A stretch of DNA of 64,000 nucleotides from Turneriella parva DSM 21527. Its GTDB lineage: Bacteria; Spirochaetota; Leptospiria; Turneriellales; Turneriellaceae. Numbering within the stretch: the first letter of the stretch is position 1; each line of letters opens with the position of its first letter. Under the pieces are notes generated by a model. It saw only the letters and a program-made list of their open reading frames with translations. It had not been told where the DNA came from and ran no database searches. The stretch is from positions 4,278,001-4,342,000 of the forward strand of contig NC_018020.1 of NCBI RefSeq assembly GCF_000266885.1, read 5' to 3'. This document shows, piece by piece, positions 53,932 through 63,559 of this stretch. Made by a program: the position numbers and the translations under genes.

Positions 53932-55808
53932 TTGACGGCAAACAACAACGCACACAGTCAGAGTTTGCGCTGCGCTACAAAGTAGCGCTGCTTGCTTTCT
54001 TGCTGCTTTTTGGCGTGCTCGCGTTTCGCGCGATAGAACTCGCGATCGCCTCACCTTTGCCGAAGTCAGTACTCGAACAGGCGCAGAAAGTCAGGCGCGG
54101 TGTTATCTTTGATGCGCGTGGCCACGAGCTTGCAATCTCGCGCGACACGGTTTCGGTTGGTATTAAACCTCTTGAAGCGCGGCTGCAGCTCGAAGGTCTT
54201 GATATTCTCGCGCGCGTCACGGGCACGCCTAAGGCTGAGCTCGTGCAAAAAATCAAGACGAGTGACAAGTTCTTTTACCTGAAACGCAAGATGCCGCTCG
54301 AAGAGGCGGCGCCGCTCAGAAAACTCGATCTCGCCGGGCTCGTGCTGCAAAACGAACCCGACCGCTATTACCCAAACCAGAAGCTCGCCTCGCAGATTAT
54401 TGGCTTCACGGGACTCGACGGCGAAGGTTTGTCAGGTATCGAATTCAGCCAGAACCAGACTCTCAGCCACCTGCGCACCGACAGCCAGGATTTCATCGGC
54501 CAGAATGTGCACCTGACGATCAACTCTTATGTGCAGCACCAGCTCGAAAAGACGCTCGCGGCCGGGCTCGAAGACAGTATGTCGAAGCACGCGATGGGTG
54601 TAATCATCGAATCGCAAACCGGAAAAATTCTGGCGATGTCTTCGCAGCCCGATTTTGACCCGAACCAATCGAATAAGTTTCCCGAAGAAAACTGGAAGAA
54701 CCTGCCGATCAGTTTTCAGTATGAACCAGGTTCAACATTCAAAATTTTCACCATGGCTGCGCTGCTGCGCGAGAACCTGCTGAATGCGAACCAGAAATAC
54801 AACTGTCCGGGGTACTTCGATTACAAGGGCCGTCGTGTCAGCTGCACGCGAGAACACGGCATACAGGATTTCACCGACGTGATGAAGAACTCATGCAATT
54901 TCGGAGTGATCACCGCTTCGTGGCAGCTGCCGGTCTTGAAACTCTACGAGAATCTGAAGGCCTTCGGCATCGGCACGCTTTCTGAAATTCAACTTCCCGG
55001 CGAGGCGCGCGGCTACCTCGCGAGCCCGAAAGACTGGGACTATTACCTCAAGATGTCGATACCCATCGGCCACGGTGTCAGCGTCACACCGTTGCAGCTC
55101 GCCCTTGCCGCCAATGCGATCGCGAATGACGGAAAACTCATGCCGCCGATGATCATCGACAAGGTGAGCGACGCGCAGGGTCGCGTAATCGAACGATTTG
55201 TACCCCAGGAAAAATACCGTGTCGCGAGCGTCGATAACGCGCAACAGATTCGCCGAACGCTGCGCGAAGTTGTCAAAAGCGGAACCGGTGCCGGCGCCGA
55301 TCTCGGCCTGAAAGAATTCGACGTCTGTGGCAAAACCGGCACGTCGATCAAATCAACCCGCAAGGGTTACGACGCCAAAAAATACCAGGCATCGTTCGTG
55401 GGTTTTTTCCCGTGCGAAAAGCCTGAAATCACGATCATGCTCATGTTTGACGAACCGCGTGGCGAATACCACCAGGGTGCAACGGTCGCAGCCCCGGCAT
55501 TTCGCCGTGTTCTGCGCGAAATTATACCCGCAATTCACGTGGGTGAAGTCAGCACAGTCAAACCCCTGCCGACACCGCAATACCAATCTGTGGCGTCGGC
55601 CCCCCGCCCTGCCCCCGGCGACAAGAACACGATGCCCGATTTCAGGGGGTTCAGCAAGAAAGAGCTGCTGTTTCAGGTGTTGTCGAAGTTTCCGGGCGAC
55701 CACCAGGTGAACGGTGCCGGCTATGTCGTACAGCAATCGCCCGAGCCCGGCGCGAAGATAAATGCACCCTATAGCTTCAATTTCAAGCTCGGATTTCCCG
55801 ATGAATAA
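53928..55808 (+). CDS. Penicillin-binding protein (FtsI/PBP2-like) with PASTA domain (626 aa)
   Basis: Peptidoglycan transpeptidase anchored by one N-terminal membrane segment. SxxK is in PGSTFKIF (S269), SxN in KNSCNFG and KTG in CGKTGTS. The N-terminal pedestal holds RRGVIFDARGHELAIS. The last 65 residues (MPDFRGFSKKELLFQVL) are a PASTA-type domain. The class B layout fits FtsI. Its position between a signal peptidase and gspD is unusual. Confidence 0.9.
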   Translation: MIDGKQQRTQSEFALRYKVALLAFLLLFGVLAFRAIELAIASPLPKSVLEQAQKVRRGVIFDARGHELAISRDTVSVGIKPLEARLQLEGLDILARVTGTPKAELVQKIKTSDKFFYLKRKMPLEEAAPLRKLDLAGLVLQNEPDRYYPNQKLASQIIGFTGLDGEGLSGIEFSQNQTLSHLRTDSQDFIGQNVHLTINSYVQHQLEKTLAAGLEDSMSKHAMGVIIESQTGKILAMSSQPDFDPNQSNKFPEENWKNLPISFQYEPGSTFKIFTMAALLRENLLNANQKYNCPGYFDYKGRRVSCTREHGIQDFTDVMKNSCNFGVITASWQLPVLKLYENLKAFGIGTLSEIQLPGEARGYLASPKDWDYYLKMSIPIGHGVSVTPLQLALAANAIANDGKLMPPMIIDKVSDAQGRVIERFVPQEKYRVASVDNAQQIRRTLREVVKSGTGAGADLGLKEFDVCGKTGTSIKSTRKGYDAKKYQASFVGFFPCEKPEITIMLMFDEPRGEYHQGATVAAPAFRRVLREIIPAIHVGEVSTVKPLPTPQYQSVASAPRPAPGDKNTMPDFRGFSKKELLFQVLSKFPGDHQVNGAGYVVQQSPEPGAKINAPYSFNFKLGFPDE

Positions 55809-56033
55809 AGATACGGTGCGGTCTTTCGGCAGAGTGCGAAAAAGTTATGTCTGATTTTTGCCCTTTTCTTCGTCACCTCTCTGTAGACCCGCAGGCAGAA
55901 TGAAACCAGTGCGCAATAGCCAATTGATAACGCTTGTCGGTAAATCTCTGTCCCGGTCAGTGGCGAAAGCCAAGGCTTCGTCAGTGCCCATCTTCGCCAT
56001 TTCAAAAAATTCCGTACCAATGAGGATTTCCCC

Positions 56034-58088
56034 TTGAAACCGCTGTTCGCACACAGCCTCAAGGTCTTGCTGTTTGCCTTAATCGCAGCCGTGGCGCTGT
56101 CGGCGCAAGATTCAGACCCATCGGTTTCGCCGGCGGCACCTGAGCCAAAACCGGCTGAAAAACCTGCCGCGCCGCCAGCAGAAGCCGCGCCAGCAAAGAA
56201 GGGGGGTAAATCCTCACCTGCTAAAGCAGACAAAAGCAGCGAAGCCGGCCCGAGCGACGCGCAGCTGGAAAAGCTCGCGACCGAAAGCGAAAAAGAAGCG
56301 AAGGCCGATGACGAGGCCGAAGAACCTAAAGCCGAAACCAGAGCAGAAAAAGCTGCAAAAGCGAAAGCAGACGCAGAAAAGGCGAAGGCTGAGGCCAAAG
56401 CGGCAAAAGACGAAAAGAAGAGCGCGAAAAAAGACAAAGATAAAGAGGGTGGTTCATTCAGACCCGACTTTCGCGACCAAGAAATACAGGATATTTTAAA
56501 GATCTTCTCGAAGATCATCGGCAAGAATATTATCGCCGACGAAAAAGTCAAAGGCAAGATTACGGTGATTTCACCGTACAAGATACCGCGATCGCTCGCC
56601 TACCCTTATCTCTATTCAATGCTCGCCATCAAGGGCTTTGGCATTGTCGAAGAAAATGAGAACCTGATACGCGTGGTCGCCATTAAAGATGCTCTTGCTG
56701 GCAGCCCGCTCATATACCTCGGGCGCGAAGAGGTCAAAGACACGGCGATCAAGAGCGACCTGCCGGTCACTCAGATACTGCCGGTTTATGGCGGCAAACC
56801 CTCGCGGCTTTCGGCGATCTTGAAGCGCCTGACGAGCGCTAACACAGACCTTGTCGATTATGACGACATCAATATGCTGATTATAACAGGTAGCCTTTTT
56901 GAGGTCAACCGGCTGATTCGCATTGCGAACCTCATCGACTACCAGGGCCCACCGCCTGAATGCGACGAGGTCAAAGACCCTGATTGCGGCAAGGTACGGG
57001 TCGAAGGCAGTGTGCACGTCTACCGGCTCGAAAACATGCAGGCCGAGAACGTCGAGGCTACGCTCAAGAAAGTGCAGCTGCCAGTTGAACCGGTAGCCCC
57101 CCCTACCGCTGCACCGGGCAGCGCCCCTGCACCGGCGGTTACTCAGGCAAACACACAGAAGAAGCCAATCGACGTCATCGCCCACAAAGAAACCAACAGT
57201 ATCATTTTTGTCGGCACCAATGACGAGTTTGAACTCGTGAAGAGCCTGATAAAGCGGATTGACCTGCAGCGCCAGCAGGTGCTGCTCGAAGTTCTGATTG
57301 TCGAAGTGGGCCTGGACAATACGAATGAATTCGGTATCGACTGGCTCGCCGGCAAACAGGGCGGCGCACAGTTCAACAGCACGCAGATCGCAACGCGTTC
57401 GGGTTATATCACAACAACAGGGCAGATCGATACCTCAAGACCGACAACATTGCCCGGCCTGACACTGACTTTTGTAAACGATTCGATCACGAATATTCTC
57501 GGCATCTTGAATGCGCACATCGGGCGTTCGAACTTTCTTGTGGTGTCGGCGCCGCAGGTGCTGACGCTTGACAACCAAGAGGCAGAGATCAACGTCGGTG
57601 AAGACCGCCCTGTGCAGGTGAACGCCATCTCGACTGCCGTCGGTGCGATCAGCCAGTCGCGCAGTTTTGAATACCGTCCGGTGGGTGTGAAACTGAAATT
57701 CACGCCGCAGGTGAACAAGAACCGCATGGTGATGCTGAACCTGTTTCAAGAAGTGAAAAGTATCACCTCGACTGACTCGAATTCGGGCAACCCGATTATC
57801 GGCAAAAAAGACATCAAAACCTTTGTGCGCGTGCAAGACGGCCAGACGATTGTCATCGGCGGCCTCGTCAGCAACGACCGCCGCACCGACATGAAAAAGG
57901 TGCCGATTCTCGGCGATTTGCCGCTACTGGGTTATTTGTTTCGCCGCCAGGGCACAACCAATAAGCGCACGAACCTCATGGTCTTTATCACTCCTCACAT
58001 TGTCACGAACCGCGCCATTGCTGACAAGGTAACCGAAGACCAGCGCCAGAACCAGATCAAAGAATACAAGCGCAGCACCATCGACTAA
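56034..58088 (+). CDS. gspD: Type II secretion secretin GspD (684 aa)
   Basis: Outer-membrane channel of the type II secretion system. The start is TTG 56034 with GAGG 10 nt upstream. After the signal peptide (MKPLFAHSLKVLLFALIAA), residues 25-135 are a Lys/Ala/Glu-rich linker not usual for GspD. N domains follow: FRDQEIQDILKIFSKIIGKNII, and VDYDDINMLIITG. The secretin domain has VLLEVLIVEVGLDN, VVSAPQVLTLDNQEAEINVG, and VQDGQTIVIGGLVSNDRR with the final PLLGYLFR. The preceding 225 bp hold no clear gene. Confidence 0.93.
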   Translation: MKPLFAHSLKVLLFALIAAVALSAQDSDPSVSPAAPEPKPAEKPAAPPAEAAPAKKGGKSSPAKADKSSEAGPSDAQLEKLATESEKEAKADDEAEEPKAETRAEKAAKAKADAEKAKAEAKAAKDEKKSAKKDKDKEGGSFRPDFRDQEIQDILKIFSKIIGKNIIADEKVKGKITVISPYKIPRSLAYPYLYSMLAIKGFGIVEENENLIRVVAIKDALAGSPLIYLGREEVKDTAIKSDLPVTQILPVYGGKPSRLSAILKRLTSANTDLVDYDDINMLIITGSLFEVNRLIRIANLIDYQGPPPECDEVKDPDCGKVRVEGSVHVYRLENMQAENVEATLKKVQLPVEPVAPPTAAPGSAPAPAVTQANTQKKPIDVIAHKETNSIIFVGTNDEFELVKSLIKRIDLQRQQVLLEVLIVEVGLDNTNEFGIDWLAGKQGGAQFNSTQIATRSGYITTTGQIDTSRPTTLPGLTLTFVNDSITNILGILNAHIGRSNFLVVSAPQVLTLDNQEAEINVGEDRPVQVNAISTAVGAISQSRSFEYRPVGVKLKFTPQVNKNRMVMLNLFQEVKSITSTDSNSGNPIIGKKDIKTFVRVQDGQTIVIGGLVSNDRRTDMKKVPILGDLPLLGYLFRRQGTTNKRTNLMVFITPHIVTNRAIADKVTEDQRQNQIKEYKRSTID

Positions 58089-58092
58089 GCCT

Positions 58093-59790
58093 ATGCGACG
58101 ATTCGGCGACATTCTGGTCGAAGAGGGTTTGATCGAAGAAGATGAGCTGAAAAAAGCTCTGACGCTGCAGCGTAAATCTGCCTACAAACTCGGGCAGATT
58201 CTCATCAAAAAAGGCCTGATCTCTGAAGAAGACGCGCTCAAAGCGCTCTCGAAACAGTATGAAATGGAGTTCGCTGAAAAGCTTGAACCCAAAAATATCG
58301 AGCAACTGACCGACAAGGTGCCGCTGAAGTTCGTTCAGAAATACCGTGTGGTGCCCTATTTCATCGAAGATCGCGAGATTCGTATTGCGATGACCGACCC
58401 TTCGATTCTGCATCCGCTCGATGAATTCAGGCTGCTCTTTTTGGGTTACGACGTTAAACCCGTGCTGACGCGCGAAAGCGAAATTTTGCGTGTTATACAT
58501 AACGTCTACGAAGCGAAGAGCCGCGCCGAAGACACCGACCTCGGCATGAGCGACGGACTCGAGCTGCTCGACGACATTCAAGACCTGCACGATTCTACAG
58601 AACTCGCCAACCAGGCGCCGATCATCAAGCTCGTGAATATGATTTTGTCGAATGCGGTCAACGAAAAGGCATCGGATATTCACTTCGAACCGCAGGAAAA
58701 AGACTTCATCATTCGTTTTCGTATCGACGGCATTCTGCATAAGATGATGGCACCGCCGAAGTCGGTACAGAACGGCGTGATTTCGCGCGTGAAGATCATG
58801 GCGAACCTCAACATCGCCGAGAACCGTCTGCCGCAAGATGGTCGCATTCGCCTGCGCTTCAGCGGCAACGACATCGACATACGCGTTTCGTCGCTGCCGA
58901 CACAGCACGGCGAACGCCTCGTATTGCGCCTTCTGAACCGTACTGCTTCGAAATACGAGCTCGCATCGATCGGCTTTGAAAAAGATACCTATGACCTCTT
59001 CGTCGAAACGATCAACCAGCCGAACGGCATTGTACTGATTACCGGCCCCACGGGTTCGGGTAAAACGACAACCCTGTACGCTGCGCTGACCCGTCTCAAC
59101 AGCAGCGAACGCAACATCATCACGGTCGAAGACCCGATCGAATACCAGATCGACGGTATTGGCCAGGTTCAGGCGCGCCCGAAGATTGGTTTTACATTCG
59201 CAGAAGGATTAAGATCGATTCTGCGCCAAGACCCTGACGTGATCATGGTCGGCGAGATTCGTGACGAAGAGACCGCGCGTATTGCGATTCAGTCATCACT
59301 CACGGGTCACCTTGTGTTTTCAACGCTGCACACCAATGACGCTCCGTCTGCGGTCACTCGACTCATCGACATGGGTATCGAGCCATTTCTGGTTACTTCA
59401 ACCTGCCGCGGCATTATGGCGCAGCGCCTCGTGCGCCGGCTGTGCACGCACTGCAAAAAGCCCAAGACCGTCAATGTCAAAGACCTGACGTCGCTCGGCC
59501 TCAGTTATATCTCTAACAAGAAAAAGGCCACTGCCCCGACAGGCAAGGTCAAGATTTTTGAACCCAATGGCTGCAAAGAGTGCATGAACACAGGGTACCG
59601 CGGCCGAATGGGCGTTTATGAATTTATGCCGCTGACGGCCAAATTGCGCGAACTCGTGCTCGCGCGCGTGTCTCTTGACGAGCTGAAAGACGAAGCTATA
59701 CGCGAAGGTATGGTCACGCTGCGCAATGCCGCCCTGCGCCAGGTAATTCTCGGTATCACGTCGCTCGATGAGGCGATGCGCATTACGTAA
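58093..59790 (+). CDS. gspE: Type II secretion ATPase GspE (565 aa)
   Basis: Cytoplasmic hexameric ATPase driving pseudopilus assembly. N-terminal GspE-N domain (MRRFGDILVEEGLIEEDELK). Walker A is TGPTGSGKTTT, Walker B GEIRDEET, the Asp box EDPIEYQ, and the His box HTNDAPSA. The zinc tetracysteine CTHCKK...CKECMNTG is present. Starts 4 bp after gspD. Confidence 0.95.
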   Translation: MRRFGDILVEEGLIEEDELKKALTLQRKSAYKLGQILIKKGLISEEDALKALSKQYEMEFAEKLEPKNIEQLTDKVPLKFVQKYRVVPYFIEDREIRIAMTDPSILHPLDEFRLLFLGYDVKPVLTRESEILRVIHNVYEAKSRAEDTDLGMSDGLELLDDIQDLHDSTELANQAPIIKLVNMILSNAVNEKASDIHFEPQEKDFIIRFRIDGILHKMMAPPKSVQNGVISRVKIMANLNIAENRLPQDGRIRLRFSGNDIDIRVSSLPTQHGERLVLRLLNRTASKYELASIGFEKDTYDLFVETINQPNGIVLITGPTGSGKTTTLYAALTRLNSSERNIITVEDPIEYQIDGIGQVQARPKIGFTFAEGLRSILRQDPDVIMVGEIRDEETARIAIQSSLTGHLVFSTLHTNDAPSAVTRLIDMGIEPFLVTSTCRGIMAQRLVRRLCTHCKKPKTVNVKDLTSLGLSYISNKKKATAPTGKVKIFEPNGCKECMNTGYRGRMGVYEFMPLTAKLRELVLARVSLDELKDEAIREGMVTLRNAALRQVILGITSLDEAMRIT

Positions 59791-61011
59791 ATGGCGCATT
59801 ACCAATACACGGCATTCAGCAACACCGGGCAAAAGGTCACGGGTGTCATCGAAGCGCTTTCGCCGCAGGCCGCGACGCAGAAACTCAAGACGCAGAATCT
59901 TTATGTGCGTGAAATTCGCGAAGATTCGGCAAAGCGCGACCGCGAACTTTTTCCCTTTTTGAGCGCGTTTCTCTATCGAATCAAGCGCAAAGAGACCGGT
60001 ATCTTCAGCCGACAGCTCGGTACGCTGCTCGGCGCGGGCATTCCCTTGAACGAGGCACTTTCTGACATCAGCGAGCAGACAGAGAACCCGCACCTGAGAA
60101 AAATCGTTCAGGAAATGAAACAGCAGGTGATCGAGGGTAAGTCGCTCTCAGAAGCGATCAAGCAACATGCAAATGTGTTTCCGCCGGTTTATGAAAGCAT
60201 GATACGGGTCGGCGAGGCGACCGGCAACTACGAGCCGACGCTGAAACGCCTCGCCGATTTAGAAGAGCGCAACGAAGAACTCAAGGCCAAGGCGATTACC
60301 GCGATGATCTACCCAGGCTTTATGCTGGTCATCTCGGTTGCGGTCGTTTTTTTTCTGATGACCTCGGTTGTGCCGCAGCTGAGCGATCTTTTCAGCGGCT
60401 TTAAGGCTGAACTGCCGCTCATTACCCGCGTGGTCATCGGGCTTTCAGGCTTTTTTTCTGCTTTTTGGTATGTGATGATTCTCGCAATTTTCGGCGGCAT
60501 CTACGCCTTTGTGCGCTACCGCAAAACGAAAGAAGGCAAGATGAAAAGCGACCGCATGATCATGAAGATACCTTTTTTCGGCAGCCTGCTGAGGCGCATT
60601 CAGGTGGGCCTTTTCTGCCGCAATATGGGAATTCTCATTGAAAGTCAGGTACCGCTACTCGATGCACTGAAGATCGTTTCGGCGACCGTGACAAATTCGA
60701 TATTCGTCGAAGAGCTGACGATTGCCTCGCAGCAGATTAAAGAAGGTTCATCGCTACGCGAGTCGCTCAAGAACTCGGTGATTCTGCCCCAAATGGCGCG
60801 CGGTATGATTGCGGCCGGTGAAAGTACCGATCGACTGGCAGAACTGATGATTAAAGCGGCCGAAATAATGGAATCTGAAGTCGACAGCGCGGTCAGGCGC
60901 ATGACGCAATCGCTCGAACCGATTATGATTGTTTTTCTGGGTGGTATCGTTGCCGCGATCATGGCGGCGGTGATGCTGCCGATGTACAAGATGACCGAAT
61001 ATATTAAGTGA
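59791..61011 (+). CDS. gspF: Type II secretion inner-membrane protein GspF (406 aa)
   Basis: Two copies of the T2SSF domain. The N-terminal MAHYQYTAFSNTGQKVTGVIEA leader is typical. FSRQLGTLLGAGIPLNEAL and FCRNMGILIESQVPLLDAL are the two repeats. Membrane segments lie around residues 170-195, 220-240 and 375-400. It starts directly after the gspE stop. The pseudopilin genes (gspG, H and so on) are not in this window. Confidence 0.95.
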   Translation: MAHYQYTAFSNTGQKVTGVIEALSPQAATQKLKTQNLYVREIREDSAKRDRELFPFLSAFLYRIKRKETGIFSRQLGTLLGAGIPLNEALSDISEQTENPHLRKIVQEMKQQVIEGKSLSEAIKQHANVFPPVYESMIRVGEATGNYEPTLKRLADLEERNEELKAKAITAMIYPGFMLVISVAVVFFLMTSVVPQLSDLFSGFKAELPLITRVVIGLSGFFSAFWYVMILAIFGGIYAFVRYRKTKEGKMKSDRMIMKIPFFGSLLRRIQVGLFCRNMGILIESQVPLLDALKIVSATVTNSIFVEELTIASQQIKEGSSLRESLKNSVILPQMARGMIAAGESTDRLAELMIKAAEIMESEVDSAVRRMTQSLEPIMIVFLGGIVAAIMAAVMLPMYKMTEYIK

Positions 61012-62202
61012 ATGTGGCTAAAGCTTCTCGCGTATTTTTCAGGTGCGAGACGGCGTCTCGTGAGGCTGCGCCGCATCTTCTTGCGCAAGGTGATACCGCC
61101 CAAAATTCTGATCGTGCGCAACGACGGCATGGGCGACTTTATTCTGACCTTGCCGATAATTTCGGCGATTAAGGCGCAGTTACCGCATGCGCGTGTGTAC
61201 GTGCTCGCATCACGGTCGCTGCACAGCATGGCGTCGTTCTTGCCCGAAATCGACGGCTGGATTCTCGACCCGGGATGCCTGCTCAAACGCCACCGCAAAA
61301 ACAAATCGAAGCTGCAGCTCGAGACCGAATACACGAACCTGATGCGCGAAATTTCTGCGTATCGCTTCGATCTGGCGATTTTTTCGTACGCCGAAAAGGC
61401 CAGCGCCGAACTGATTCAGGCAGCCGGAATACCGTATCGCCTCGGGCCGCTCAGGCGTTCGTTTTTCTTGAAGTTCAATCTGTGGTACTATATTCCCCGG
61501 CGCAAGTCGTCGCAGGCTGAATTTCAGCTCAACCTTAAGATTCTGCGCTCGCTGCGGCTTGTAAATATGTTTCGCTTTCCGCGCGTTGAATTGCCGCAGC
61601 TTGCCACCCCGCTCAGCAAGGGCCGTTATATCGTTATGCATCCTTATAAACGCTCTGGCACCGCTCTCGTATGGCCGCTCGAGAACTTTCAGGCGCTCGC
61701 GCGGCATTTTTCGGCGCAGAATCTGCGCACCGTCGTCATCGGGGATCGCGAAGACCACGAAACGCTGCACGCATATTTCGGCACTATACCGTCGGTCGAA
61801 ATTCGTGCAGACCTGAATCTCGTGCAGACAGCAGTTCTGATCGCGGGCGCTCAGCACTTCTTTGGCAATTCGTCGGGGCCATTGCACCTGGCAGCGCTGG
61901 TTCAAACCCCGCATACCGGATTTTACCCTCAGAACAAGACGGCCTCACCGCGCCGCTGGCGTACGCTGCCTTTCAACGAAAACGTGCGCCTGTCGCAGCA
62001 CCTGCTCTCGACCTCGCTGCCCGTTGCCTGTGTCGCATGCCGCCTGAAGCGCTGCGCCTATTACCCCTGCACGGCGGGCATCACCGTCGAATCTGCGGCA
62101 AATTCGGTGACCTTCTGGAAGCCAAAACCCGCACCGCGCATGGCCAAGGCCGCCAAGAAGCCGGCGCGCAAGAAGTCAAAAAAGGCTCAGCGCCGCAAAT
62201 AG
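61012..62202 (+). CDS. GT9 family (heptosyltransferase-like) glycosyltransferase (396 aa)
   Basis: Likely lipopolysaccharide core glycosyltransferase. The N-terminal IVRNDGMGDFILTLPIISAIKAQLPHA and the FGNSSGPLHLAALVQTPHTGFYP motif near the C-terminus are family hallmarks. Four Cys near residues 338-356 (ACVACRLKRCAYYPC) may bind metal. The last 20 residues are strongly basic. The ATG abuts the gspF stop, so it is probably co-transcribed. The sugar donor is unknown. Confidence 0.88.
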   Translation: MWLKLLAYFSGARRRLVRLRRIFLRKVIPPKILIVRNDGMGDFILTLPIISAIKAQLPHARVYVLASRSLHSMASFLPEIDGWILDPGCLLKRHRKNKSKLQLETEYTNLMREISAYRFDLAIFSYAEKASAELIQAAGIPYRLGPLRRSFFLKFNLWYYIPRRKSSQAEFQLNLKILRSLRLVNMFRFPRVELPQLATPLSKGRYIVMHPYKRSGTALVWPLENFQALARHFSAQNLRTVVIGDREDHETLHAYFGTIPSVEIRADLNLVQTAVLIAGAQHFFGNSSGPLHLAALVQTPHTGFYPQNKTASPRRWRTLPFNENVRLSQHLLSTSLPVACVACRLKRCAYYPCTAGITVESAANSVTFWKPKPAPRMAKAAKKPARKKSKKAQRRK

Positions 62203-62285
62203 GCGGGCGTTTTTGACATGTTCGTGACACAAGCACGTCTCTGCGTTTAGCTCTCGTCTGCGCATTCGGGTATAGCCCATCGCCT

Positions 62286-63557
62286 ATGCCGCAGACCGCC
62301 ATATTGGGTAATTTTCGGGCCTATTCGCTGAGCATCGCGACGCATGCACTGAGCGATCTGTCTGACTTTCCCGATTCGCGCGCATTTTACACCACCATGG
62401 CTGGCACGCCCCTGCCAGCCCCCCTCAGTTCTCTGCTCTATATGGCGACCTGTAATCGTATCGAAGTATATGCCGAGTTTGAAGAGTCGAGCGCTGACGC
62501 CCTACGCGATGCGGCGCTCAGCGCCTTGTCACCGGTATTTGCCAACATGCTCAGGCGCGAGCCGCGCCTGCTGGGTGGGCCGGCCGTGCTCGAGCACATG
62601 ATTGCGGTTGCCAGCGGGCTCAAGAGCCTCGCACTCGGTGAGACGCAGATCGCCGGGCAGCTGAAGCGCGATATTGCGTACGCAGAAAAGGCCGGGTGGA
62701 TTTCAGGCTCAATGGCGACGCTGACACGTAAGGCACTGGAAACGCAGAAAAAGATACGCACCACTACCGGTATTTCAGAAAACTGGTATTCTCTGATGAG
62801 CCTCGTCGAGGCGCAGATTGCAGATCGGGGCCTCAACCCAATCGGCGAAGCAGTCATTCTCGTTGGCGCCTCTGAAATGTCGGCAAAGGTTGCACGGTTT
62901 GCCATGCGCCGTGGTGCGTCGCGGTTCTTGCTCGTGCGCCGCGAACTCGGCCGCGCGATGAACGCCGAAATGCGCGCGCTCATCGAGGCAGAACCGCAAA
63001 AATTCAGAGAAATTACACTCGCCGAGCTGCAGAAATCGCCGCCAGAGTTTGCAGCGGGCACGCTGGTTCTGGCGTCGAGCGCAGCAGAACCCGTTATTTT
63101 AGAGCAAGATATTGAACGGCTAGAAGCCGCGAGAACGCTGCTCGCGGGCGCACCACTCGTTGACCTGTCACTGCCGGCAAACCTCGCCCCCGAGGCAGCC
63201 AGGCGTTATGCGGCGCGGTCAATTTCACTGAAGACGCTGCAAGAGATTTCTGAGGTTGCACGTGGCGAGCGGGCCGCATCGGCACGCGCGGCCGAGCCGA
63301 TTATCAGGCGCGCCGTTTACCAGCTGTGGCTCGATCTGCTCTACCGCGAAAACGCCGATGTCGTGCAGTCTTACCTCGAAAGTAAAACGACACAGACGCA
63401 GACTGAATGGCACAAGCTCGCGAATGAAGCGGCGCTGAACGAAAAGCAAAAACGTATCATGTACGACTTCTTAAAAAAAGAGCAACGCCGCGCTCTCGCA
63501 TCGCACCGTGAAATGATTCTTGATCTGATAGCCGGCGGCGCCGAGCGCCCTGCCTGA
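62286..63557 (+). CDS. hemA: Glutamyl-tRNA reductase
   Basis: First committed step of C5-pathway tetrapyrrole synthesis. The catalytic Cys is C56 in LYMATCNRIEVY. The motif GLKSLALGETQIAGQLKR and an NADPH-binding region with VGASEMSAKVARFAMRRG follow. The length of 423 aa is normal. It is followed after 2 bp by hemC. Confidence 0.95.
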   Translation: MPQTAILGNFRAYSLSIATHALSDLSDFPDSRAFYTTMAGTPLPAPLSSLLYMATCNRIEVYAEFEESSADALRDAALSALSPVFANMLRREPRLLGGPAVLEHMIAVASGLKSLALGETQIAGQLKRDIAYAEKAGWISGSMATLTRKALETQKKIRTTTGISENWYSLMSLVEAQIADRGLNPIGEAVILVGASEMSAKVARFAMRRGASRFLLVRRELGRAMNAEMRALIEAEPQKFREITLAELQKSPPEFAAGTLVLASSAAEPVILEQDIERLEAARTLLAGAPLVDLSLPANLAPEAARRYAARSISLKTLQEISEVARGERAASARAAEPIIRRAVYQLWLDLLYRENADVVQSYLESKTTQTQTEWHKLANEAALNEKQKRIMYDFLKKEQRRALASHREMILDLIAGGAERPA

Positions 63558-63559
63558 CC

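Noticed and set aside
52810-54054. A 414-codon minus-strand frame opposite the GspC-like and signal peptidase genes
   Set aside because: It lies wholly opposite genes with clear families; its protein is His/Arg/Cys-rich without any domain. It is a shadow of codon bias.
55769-56581. Ala/Ser/Phe-rich minus-strand frame opposite gspD
   Set aside because: The apparent hydrophobic protein is the antisense of the Lys/Ala/Glu linker of GspD.
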